Made by a program: the position numbers and the translations under genes
In this document: in pieces, positions 23,304-45,898 of the stretch
Numbering within the stretch: the stretch's first letter is position 1
How the letters are laid out: each line of letters starts with the position of its first letter
DNA from: Daucus carota subsp. sativus
Lineage: Eukaryota; Streptophyta; Magnoliopsida; Apiales; Apiaceae
Direction of reading: 5' to 3'
DNA length: 64,000 bases
Assembly (NCBI RefSeq): GCF_001625215.2
Contig: NC_030381.2
Location: 3,931,131 to 3,995,130, forward strand
The notes under the pieces: generated by a model
Databases searched by the model: none
What the model saw: the letters and a program-made list of their open reading frames with translations, nothing else
What the model was told of the DNA's origin: nothing

Positions 23304-23626
23304 CTTCTGTGTTTGTGGTTATATATACAGTACACATAAGCCATTAATATGTATGACGAAGCGCACAGATTATACCTAACTAACAATTCGAATTTCCGAG
23401 GCTAGTTCATCCTTGGCTCCCAGCTGGTTAATCCATGGCTCATTCCAATTTTCACTTCTTCGATATTGCATTATATGATTTTAAACAAGTGTTTAATATA
23501 TAAGTTAAGCATGAAGAAATAAAAGTTACTTGGTTGTTCATCGTCTACTTACAATAAACATTCAATGATAGAATTTTAATATTGCCTAAAAGAATTACAA
23601 ATATCTCGTCAAACTTCACTCCATTT

Positions 23627-25468
23627 CTAAGAGAAACTAGAGACTTCTGTCATAATCTTAACCTTCGCTTGTAGCTCTATGGTGTCATCCACTATGAAGC
23701 CGTTCCCTTCTCGTGCAAGTTCACTCAACGACATGAAACTTATCACACCCCAGGTACTAAAGTGATTCGTGGGATTAGTCCTGATGAACCATCTTTTTTC
23801 ACCTGAAATAAGAATTAATCTAGTTAGATAATTCATCGGACAATCATAGCACTTGATTCTTCTTGCTTAGGCTTTAGCATTGCTGTTAAATCATAAAACA
23901 TACTTGTGCTTTGACGATCCCAACTGAATATTTGATTCTTCCACAGCAAGGAGAACTCTGCAAACACTTTCTTCCAAGATGGAGGACTCTCAACCAATCG
24001 TAAAAACAAAGACATGTGATCTTTGATTCTGGAATCCCCATTGGGATAAAGAAGTAAACTAAACACCTTAATTGTGAAACAGAAGAAAGGAAAATTCAGC
24101 ATTCATTTCTTTACAGTTTTTTTACACGACTCGACACGTTAAGACTTTTATAAAACATAATTCCGCAAGTTATCTTTGGGATATTTTTTTTTATATAAAA
24201 ATTCAAACATCAAATTTTTATTCAAAAGAAAAAAAATTAAAAACCAAGTTACGAAAATATGTTTTCTGGGAATATAGAATGCATGCCAAACTCTCGTCCG
24301 TTAAGATAAACTACCTAGGGGGCAGATGGAGTAATTCATAATAATTGATTATTTTATTAATAATTTAGTACCCGATAGATTATAAATACAACAAATATAT
24401 CCAAATACAAAAGTTAAAAATTATTTTTCACTAATAAATAATTTCTTATTTATAACTAATACTAATTAAAAACAAATTTATAAATTTTTTTAAGTTAAAG
24501 ACAAACTAAAATTTAGATGAGCCAAGCTAATTAGTTTGGATGCAAATGAATAACACGAGAACTTACCACTTGCTTTCGCCACATGTGAATTTCTCTGACG
24601 CAAGGCTTTGCGGGTGAACTTTCTCTCGGCGAATTCCGGAGAACTCACAGATTTTCCAATCGAAAGTGGCTTCGACAGGATCGTCAATTATTTTTATAGT
24701 CTCACCAATTCCAGTATTTTTAACTTCAAATACTTCGACACCAAATATACAAGAATCATCAATCAGATAACCATTTGTTGCATCATTGAAAGTCTCTAAT
24801 GATATCAATCTGTCAAAACCCCTTTCTTTCTTTGCCTGATGAAACCGGCGAATTTGATGCACAGGGTCATCTTCACAAAGAACACACAAACTAATTAATT
24901 ATCATGCGAAGATCAAAACAAATAAAAATCATAATAAAATCTTTAACATAAACACACCTTGGATTGTCAAGTACTGATCCTTGTTGCGATCAAAAACAAA
25001 CATCTTATAAGTTACATAAGCCTCCCAACCAAGAGGAAGTGAGTCTGTCTCCTCTATTACTAAGTAAAGCGATATATGTCCTCCACCACCTCTTCTTGCG
25101 TTTCCATTCGGGTATAAAACTAACCGCCTACAACAAAGTTTAATAACCATATAAATAATCAATTACTAATGATTTAATTAACGGAGAAAAAATGAGACTA
25201 GTACCATGTGTAACCGTTAGCATCAAACGTAGCAGATTCATATTTTTCATCCCCTCCGTCAACAAGCTTTGAGAAAGATTCAACTTTAAGCGAGTAATGA
25301 GCGGGAGGGGCATCTCTTAGATATCTTACAACTCCTGCTACAAGAAATGAGAGTACCCTTCTGAGATATATATACCAAAATATTCATATCGAAAGTACAA
25401 AACATCTAAATAAAAAAACCTTGGTTGGTGTTATCTGGAACCGGATTGAAAGTTCGTTCATCTTCCAT
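23627..25468 (-). CDS. Double-MATH (TRAF-like) protein B
   Basis: Six exons: 25468-25420, 25334-25205, 25127-24958, 24870-24567, 24058-23904 and 23802-23627. They sum to 984 nt and predict 327 residues with matching phases throughout. MATH domain 1 covers exons 2-4 (HYSLKVESFSKL, LVLYPNGNARRGGGG, NGYLIDDSCIFGVEVFEV). MATH domain 2 covers exons 4-6 (FDWKICEFSG, LLLYPNGDS, VKIMTEVSSFS). Plant proteins of this type have no known catalytic activity and are thought to bind partners through the MATH folds. The exon 5 acceptor is unusual: the site matching genes A and C would break the frame, whereas TTTAG eight bases downstream keeps it but replaces the conserved Trp by Cys. Exon lengths 130, 170 and 304 match genes A and C. 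Confidence 0.85.
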
Positions 25469-25674
25469 ATTTTTACTCTGCTCACTCGAGTAGTATTTGA
25501 TGATGGCACTCTCTATTAATATACGACTATACGAGGCATTTTCTTGCAATCATACAAAGAAGAGCTAGCCTTTCCATATACATTGTTCCGAACTGTTTGT
25601 ATTCCCGAGGCATAGATGCAACCCCCGAGCAAGAGCGGCGGCCAGCTGCTCCATTCAGGATTTTGTATCGACTG

Positions 25675-26056
25675 AGAGCAAGTCCAACAGTGTCTTAGTT
25701 AGTTGAAGCCCTAAATATAATATAAAAAATTATGTCCTAGTAGTTTAGGACATATTCAACCAACTTCAACTCCAACAATGTGCCTTATTTTCTCTATTTG
25801 TTTAATATTTTATTATTAAAAGTTCACTTTCATCATTAAAACATAATATAAAGTAGAGAGAGAAAGAGGGTGTAGATAGAAATTTATTATAAAATATGGG
25901 ATAGGGCAGGGAGAGAGAGTGCCTCAAAAATAGGGCTTGAAGGAGTTGTCCTAGTGATATAAGGCATCACTAGGACATTGTTGGAGCAGTCTTTCTTATC
26001 AAATGCCTTAAATTTTAACTTAGAACAACAATTTGAGGCACTCTTGGACTTGCTCT
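25675..26056. mobile_element. MITE with AGAGCAAGTCCAA ends
   Basis: 382 bp with terminal inverted repeats AGAGCAAGTCCAACAGTG at the left and CACTCTTGGACTTGCTCT at the right. Further in, TCCTAGTAGTTTAGGACAT and TCCTAGTGATATAAGGCATC are paired. No coding capacity. The target duplication is not clear, so the superfamily is open. It lies upstream of MATH gene B. Confidence 0.7.
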
Positions 26057-27007
26057 GATGTACACTTTATGTTCTTCTGAAAAATTAATCAGTTTTATAA
26101 TTTTTCAATTAATTAGATAATCAGTGTAGGTTGATTGATTAATATATTTGATGCATTTTGGACTTATGTGTTGTATTTTTATGATTACATTTTTTTTTTT
26201 ACATTTTAGTCATAATATTAGTATTTTTGTGTGAAATCGGATTAATTTAATCTATCATCATTTTTTATCGTAAAAATATTAGATTGTAATAAATGGATTG
26301 TAGCATAGTTACTTCAGTTGAAGTAAATTCTATAAATATTCAGCTTATCAAAAAAAAAAAAAAATCACATTTTTGGTATACATGTGTGATGTATTCAATA
26401 TTTTGATCACGGCGAAAGTATTATTCTAGAATAATACATGTGTATGTTAATTAATGACCAAACCGGATTTGAAAAATATGCAAACCACATATTAGTAGTG
26501 AGTTCAATATTCTTTATACAAATTAAAATTGGAATTAACAAGCTAAACTTCACCTAAACTGTCTTACAGACCAACAATTATAAATATATTTATAAAGAAA
26601 ATATTAATAGATCAAACTAAAAATAAATTTATCACTTATAATAAAAGCTCGATCTTGTAAAAAAAATAACTTAATTATATTATTTTATTTTGCATTAAGT
26701 TAGTACATATCTATTTTTTCGGATAATCTAATATATATGATATTTATATAATATCTTATGTTATGTTATTTATTAGTTAGTTAAAATTATTAAAAAAATA
26801 TGCATGACAATTTAAGTATACATTATCATAATAAATTAGATTAAAATAAATCAATATTTAGATCTTTCAGTTAATTCTAAATTTGCCAAATAATCGATAG
26901 AAAATATCAACACAACGTACTGAAGAATTAGGTAACATCATGCATTTTTAATTATATATTTTTTTTTGAAATAGAGCACCGAATTTGAAGTCTTTTAAGA
27001 TATCCTA
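26057..27007. other. AT-rich intergenic DNA
   Basis: No gene seen. A run of 14 A at about 26343-26356 follows TATTCAGCTTATC and may mark the end of an old retroposed sequence, but no source is recognisable. Confidence 0.4.
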
Positions 27008-27241
27008 CCTCCGTCCCGTCGGATTGTTTATGTACACTGTTTGCACCATTGTGAGGTCTTCGTAAAGTATGGTTCTATAATATATTTTTAAAATTTCTTT
27101 TTTTTTCTGAATAAATATTTAAACGTCAAACTTTTTTTCAGGATTTTTTTCAAAAATAAATATATAATATAAGTATATGTTATAGGAGCCTTAAAATGCG
27201 TGCCAAAAATTAACGTAAATAAATTGGTGGGACGGAGGGAG
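27008..27241. mobile_element. Stowaway-like MITE between MATH genes B and C
   Basis: 234 bp, flanked by TA on both sides. The left end is CCTCCGTCCCGTCGGATTG and the right end GGTGGGACGGAGGGAG. The ends pair imperfectly over about 15 bases. No coding capacity. Confidence 0.7.
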
Positions 27242-27388
27242 TATTGTTTTACAAAGGGTACCCACGTATTGAAACACAAAATTATTAAAACCTCCACAGT
27301 ATAGAAAGACAAGAGTTTAAGAAATCATACTTCCACATATAAATGAAAAATAAAGCTTATATAACATATTTCTAACTCTTTTTTTTTA

Positions 27389-27467
27389 ATTAAGTGGAAT
27401 TTGCAGTTGTGGTCTTAATCATAGTCTTTGCTTGTACCATTATATCGTCTTTTGGTTAGGAACTACC
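27389..27467 (-). pseudogene. Relic of a MATH last exon
   Basis: The complement reads KDDIMVQAKTMIKTTTANST then a stop, and is clearly related to the end of gene C (KDDLLIQAKVMIKAEVANFS). Upstream MATH sequence is missing or unrecognisable. It sits 390 bp downstream of gene C and looks like the leftover of an unequal duplication. Confidence 0.65.
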
Positions 27468-27856
27468 TACCACAACTTGTCGTATCACCAATAATGTGAA
27501 TTATACTCTAAGGAAAAAAATTATTTTGTAAAATTTTAACCCGCATGTAATTCTCGTCATTTAGGTGAACAATAATTATAAAAAAAAATAAAAATTCACA
27601 AAATATAATCATTTGGATTTTCATATATGCATCTCTATCATCCACAACAAATCTATATTGATAAAATTCTTGAATATGCATACATATATTCTTAAGAACT
27701 TCTCCCTTCTCCTAATTTGTCTAGGATGATAGATATCTTTCATAAGAAAGCATTTACAAAATACATTGATATTGTAACACCGATTAAAATATGAATAACA
27801 TTATACTTTACTATAATGTAACATAAAATTAGATAACAAATTTCCAGCTCTTAATT

Positions 27857-29733
27857 TCAAGAAAAATTTGCAACTTCTGCCTTGATCATAACCTTTGCTT
27901 GTATCAATAAATCGTCTTTTGGTTTTGAGCTAATCGACTCGCTCTGAAGCTGTTTTAACAAGATGAACTTCGACCAACCCATATCGCGATTTGTCCCATC
28001 ACCACTTGACGGGTTAGTGCTGAACCATACAGAAGCTGTGAAAAAGTAATAAGTGTTAGAAATTCATATACAAATATTTTTTTTCATACAATTTAACATA
28101 TGACATACCTTGTTGTTGTTGATCGCAAATTTGATTTCTTATCCCCAATGAAAATTCTGTTAACACTTTCTTTCCGGTTGGAGGTCCCTTAACCAACTCC
28201 AAAAATAAAGATACACAATCTTTGCTTGTCGAATCCCCATTCGGATAAAGCATCAAACGCCTTGGTTTACCACATGAATAATGGAGAAATGTTCAGTGAA
28301 TCTTAAACAAGTCACGAGAGTATAATAAAGTATACATATATGGGTGCTAATAGTTATCGGAACCAGGATTCATAAATAGCCAAAATCTAAAATGCATATT
28401 GTTAAATCTGGCCATCATCATGTATGAAATCAAATACGTGATAATGTTTAACTGAAAATCATGGATTATAAGAAAATCTATTCAAGGATCAGTCGGAACT
28501 TTAGCCTAGACTGACCCCCCTTATTTTCGCCCTTGCTAATGGTACAGTTTTATTATTAAACACATGAACCACCTAAGTTTGCATGCGCTTTACACATAAA
28601 AGAAGAATATGATCATGTTTCAATTTGTACTTGGAATCGCAGGCTAGTAGAAATTGTAGTACTATCATTACATAATGAAAATAAGACATACTAACCATTT
28701 ATATTTTCCGACTGCAAACTGATCCGAAAATTCTATTCTGCCATTAGGTTTTCGCTTGCAAATTTTGGAAAACTTATCGATTTTCCACTCAAAGGTAACT
28801 TCTGTAGGTTCCACAATATTCATTACCAAAGTCTCACCATTTCCTGTATATTTAACTGGAAAAATTTCAACACCAAATATACAAGAGTCATCAATAAGAT
28901 ACCCATTTGCTGCGACACTGAAAGTGTCTAATGGTATCAATTTGTCAAAGCCGTTTTCTTTCTTCTCTCGGTGAAATCGAACTTGTTGCGCCGGATCACC
29001 TAAACATAATTACAGAGATGAATGACCAAGAACAACAAACATTAATTAAGTCTTCAATACGAATATGAAACATTTATATATCCATCTATCTATGAACACA
29101 CATTCACGCACTTTGAATGGTCAAGTATTTGTCCTTGTTGTGATCATATAGAAAAATTTTGTAAGTTGCATAAGCCTCCCAACCAAGAGGAAGCGATTCC
29201 GTCTTATCGATGACGAGATACAAAGAAATATGCCCTTCAATCCCTCTTTTTGTATTTCCTTTTGGGTAAATAACTATCCTCCTACGAAGAACAATAAAAA
29301 CATACTTATTATCATGCACATTGTCGCACTTGTAAACTAAAGTAATTTTTCGATGAAATAATCTTACCATGTATAACCGCCAACATCAAATGCATCTGAT
29401 TCATATTTATCGATTCCCAGATTCGTAAAACCTGAGAACGGTTCTATTCTTAACGAGTAATGAGCAGGTGGCGCATCTCTAAGAATTCTTAAAACACCTG
29501 GAAGTATTTTTTTGCAAAACATCACATGCTTTGGTTACATTTTGTTGAAGATATCTTCTAACATTTTATCCAAATCTTGAAATCAATGCGTTGATGAATT
29601 ATGAATGAAAAAACAACAAAAGACATGATTGAAAATAAGAATAACAATGTGCATGCATCAAAATTTTTGTAATGCAAAACAACAAACCTTGATCGTCATT
29701 AGAATCTGGATTCACTTTTTTTTCTTTCTCCAT
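27857..29733 (-). CDS. Double-MATH (TRAF-like) protein C
   Basis: Six exons: 29733-29688, 29497-29368, 29281-29112, 28999-28696, 28260-28109 and 28035-27857. The sum is 981 nt (326 residues) with all phases matching genes A and B. MATH domain 1 begins at PPAHYSLRIEPFSGF and continues through IVIYPKGNTKRG and NGYLIDDSCIFGVEIFPV. MATH domain 2 runs from FEWKIDKFSKI through LMLYPNGDS to VMIKAEVANFS. The exon 3 donor reads CAAA-GTGCG, weaker than the CAAG-GTGTG of the paralogues. Introns 4 and 5 are short. It is the most diverged of the three genes and the nearest to the Alfin-like gene, whose start region lies 440 bp away in the opposite direction. Confidence 0.87.
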
Positions 29734-30129
29734 ATATTGTACCAAAAAGTCGTTCTATTCTTGTGTTTGTTGAATATTTTGCTTCCTGATATTAAAATAT
29801 ATGTGTAAATGTATGTATGCCTTTCTAAGAATAGTTAATTGAAGTTATAAATTATATTTGCTAGATTATGATTATAATTACAGAGGTGGTGCCATAAGAT
29901 GTATACTGTGTTTTGTACTTCTATCCCTCCTGGCCCAACAAAAGTTTGGGCCTAAATCTTCCTTGAATATGGACCAAAACATGACCAGAACTAACATGTT
30001 CATCTGGACTCTCCCCAATTCTCTCAAATCCTCTCTCTCTCTCTCCCTCTCAATTTCTTTGTTTTTCAGACACCCCCTGTTGCAATAAAAATCCAATATT
30101 TTTCTCCGAAATCCATTTTCTTGATCTAA
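29734..30129. promoter_or_regulatory. Divergent spacer of MATH gene C and the Alfin-like gene
   Basis: About 400 bp between the two divergently read genes. It contains a (TC)n run at about 30033-30052, common in plant 5' untranslated leaders, so the right half is probably Alfin-like leader. No clear TATA box stands out. Confidence 0.4.
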
Positions 30130-30171
30130 TTTAACCCAATTGTCCCAAAACCAAAAACCCATCTTCAATTC

Positions 30172-43108
<12,937 letters not shown>

Positions 43109-43634
43109 TGGGTATGTGGACCCTGCTGGATCTCCTAATTGGCTGATATGTGGGTTATCTCTGGCGATGAAACATGCATTTGAATATCTCTCTTAAATAT
43201 TGTCGTAGGTCTCAACTGTTGGAAATTATTATGTAGCTTTCGAGTTTCTAAGTTTGTTTAGTTGTTTAGGTTGCAATTAGATGCTTTGTTTTCGGTTATG
43301 AATTAGAACATTAGTATCACCGTCTCAGTTGAGACTATATGTTTTATGATTATTGGTTTGCAGTACCTTCCATGTACTGCAAACATCAATGGATTCGAAA
43401 TGAGATGACTTTGTTGAAATAATCTTCTGTGGTAACCTTAAGTTTAAATGACAGTGTATCAGAGTTAGAGACAGAGACAATTAGCAAACTTGAGTTAATT
43501 ATCATACAGAGGATCTATTTACAACAAAGTAATTATTTATTTACAGCACAGTAATATAAGTACTTCAATCTATAATACAGTTGATTCAAAGATGTCAACA
43601 CAGAAGAAGAATACCAGCAGCAGATCCTTCTTGA
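43109..43634. other. Convergent 3' spacer of Alfin-like and RWP-RK genes
   Basis: 526 bp that must hold both 3' untranslated regions. I see no gene or repeat in it. Confidence 0.5.
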
Positions 43635-45566
43635 TTAACCTGCAGCATTTTTTTTCTGGAGAGGAGCATAAATATCCGCTATAGCTTTCTGAAGCTCCTG
43701 TATTTCTTTCTCAGCCATTGCCTTTTTTCGGGGATTTGATGGATTCATTTTCTTGACTATTTTCTTAATTGCCCGGTCTTTCGCGTTTACCTGCAGAATA
43801 TTTACGAATGTCAGAAGACATGCACATTGTGCACAGATGTCTGGAAATTTAAACGAACATTGACGAGAAAAGACCTCTCTAGCTGGCCACTTCGGTATCC
43901 CTGCGTTCCGAACAATCTCTTTGAGTTTTGTTGTCCCTAATCCAAGAAGCTTAGCAGCTTCTGATTGCCGGAGATGGAAATAAGGCAAAACATCTTGTAT
44001 AGTCAGAGTTTCGCAGTATGCTCTCTGCATTAGGCAGCAAGTTACACAATACAAATTAAGCAAACACAGATTCACCAATTTAGAGAAACAAAGCAGTTTC
44101 AGTAGAAATTATTCTGAGATTTAAGTTTATATTGGACCTATGTTACTCCGACTCAGCTAGAAGTGTCCGGCATGAATATGTGTTTGTGTTGGACACGGTA
44201 ATATTTTGAAAAGTATACATATTTTTGGTTTTAAATTAGTGTCCGAGTCCAAGTATCCATGTCCGAGTGTCGAGTGTCCGACACAGGTACTTCAAGGCAA
44301 AATCAAGAGTCCCGGTAACATAGTATAGGACTGATGACCGGGACTTTGGCAAATGCAAATCATAGCAACAGATGGCCGTGCATAACCTGCTCTACAACGG
44401 TTCTCTTTTTTGGTCTAACTCCACCCCCCTGAGCCTCTGCTGGAAAAATTCAGAAGTTTACTATGAAAAACTAGTACTTACAAGGAAACTACACTCATTT
44501 CAACTGGGAAAAGGAAGAAAAACAGGTTAAATCCTACACTACCTTCATTATCATTATTAAAAACCCAATCATATTCGGATCGAGCACACAATGTGTCGTA
44601 GAATGTCAGAAGTGGATCATCCACTGTAGCATAAGAGGTGTTTGCGCGGTCTTCATAATACTCAATTAGGAACTTCTTTACATCAGATAAACTTTTCTGG
44701 CAAAAGCTATGTCAAAAAACAAGTAAAATTCATGGTTCTTGAATTGCTTTCGCGCAGTCTTGTTATGAAGAATTACAATCAATAATCAAGTTATAGACAT
44801 TGTTTAGAAAGAAACAAAATCAAATCTTACTCAAATGTGCGATACTCTCTGTTTGGAGCAGTCGTATCACCGCTACTGATTTCAAGTATTCCATGACAAA
44901 CCATACCAATTCTACCATGGATTTCAAGTTTTGTACTTTGTTCTTGGCCTAGTAAATAATCATAAGAGGAAAATTAGGCCAAAATTATGATGATACATTT
45001 AAAGCAATAACTAAACAAAAACACATAATTAAACAGCATAATACATCTGGATGCACCTTTAATGTGGACAATGTATCTTAAAACTTGACAGTAAGTGCAA
45101 TCATATTGGCGTGGAGGGTCTGGCCACTCGAAGAATTGAGTAGGATTTTCAAATGCAGAATTTCCCGGATCAGAAATAACCGTGTTTTGTTCACTTCTTT
45201 GATTATTGACACCGGAAGAACCTGCATCAAAAAGATTATATACATATTCAGTAGAATTTTTAGTGCAGAATTTCCCGGATCAAAAAACCCCGTGTCTCTT
45301 TCACCTCTTTGATTATTAACACCGGAAGGGCCTGCACCAAAGGGATTATGTACATATTCGCTCTGATATTCCCATCTAGATGGATCATCAGCATCCCCTC
45401 CCGCATTGAACATTATATCATCTCCACCAGGCTGTTCAAAATCATTAACACTGACGTCGACAAATTCATTAGGCCTAACTACATTGTCCGTAGTCCCTGT
45501 TTCTCCATGTGGATCATTGTGACTAGGGGCACGTTTCTTAGGCGTACGTTTCTTGCGGCCTTTCAT
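43635..45566 (-). CDS. RWP-RK domain transcription factor
   Basis: Exons: 45566-45338 and 45221-45063 (or one piece, see below), 44948-44831, 44706-44543, 44439-44387, 44024-43875 and 43790-43635. With the 45222-45337 intron the sum is 1029 nt, 342 residues, in frame. The N-terminus is basic (MKGRKKRTPKKRAP), then low complexity. The RWP-RK domain spans exons 5-7: RPKKRTVVEQ, LTIQDVLPYFHLRQSEAAKLLG, LGTTKLKEIVRNAGIPKWP. The signature reads KWPARE instead of the usual RWPxRK. A basic, probably coiled-coil tail ends the protein. Family members bind DNA in nitrate signalling (NLP) or egg and embryo development (RKD); this lacks a PB1 domain, so it is closer to RKD or a relative. Exon 1 carries a 110-bp tandem duplication that breaks the frame unless one unit is spliced out. 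Confidence 0.75.
44138..44323. mobile_element. Short hAT-family element in an RWP-RK intron
   Basis: 186 bp with ends CTATGTTACTCCGACTC and the complement of GAGTCCCGGTAACATAG. Flanks TATTGGAC (44130-44137) and TATAGGAC (44324-44331) fit an 8-bp target duplication with one change. Inside are GTGTCCG/CGGACAC-type motifs as in the 8-kb element at 30932-38978. It lies in the intron 44025-44386 and has no coding frame. Confidence 0.8.
45155..45374 (-). repeat. 110-bp tandem duplication in RWP-RK exon 1
   Basis: GCAGAATTTCCCGGATCA starts at 45155 and again at 45265. The two units also share TTTGATTATT(G/A)ACACCGGAAG, CCTGCA(T/C)CAAA and TACATATTC. The coding unit reads SGVNNQR...DPGNSA in both copies. 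The period is not a multiple of three. Confidence 0.85.
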
Positions 45567-45898
45567 TGAAACAAAAAATAATAATGATCACTTTTTTGAT
45601 ACTACTATTTTTTGTGCCGCTTGGCTGTGTGCTCCAAGCGCCCCGATGGTGGGTTTTTCAAGACAGTAAAATTGAAAAATTTTTGTTGCAGAGGAAATTT
45701 ATAAAGATTTGGAATGGAGGGAAAGAAAGAAATGGCGGGTAAGAGACAGTTTTTACAGTTGAAAGTCAGTTAACAAGGGGCTATGATCAAGTGCAATGTG
45801 GTCCATAATAAAACATATCAAAACGACATCGTTTGGGGTTTCGATTGGGGAAAAAATTGGACTTTTATTGACCCAAGATAATTAAAAACCCTGGAAAG
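45567..45898. promoter_or_regulatory. Bidirectional promoter region (RWP-RK / omega-amidase)
   Basis: Only 332 bp separate the two divergent start codons, so both genes must share this interval for core promoters and leaders. I see no strong TATA box on either strand. Confidence 0.6.

Noticed and set aside
29858-30088. ATG-started frame upstream of the Alfin-like exon (MDQNMTRTNMF...)
   Set aside because: It runs into the (TC)n leader sequence and is in a different frame from the Alfin domain. I see no splice joining it.
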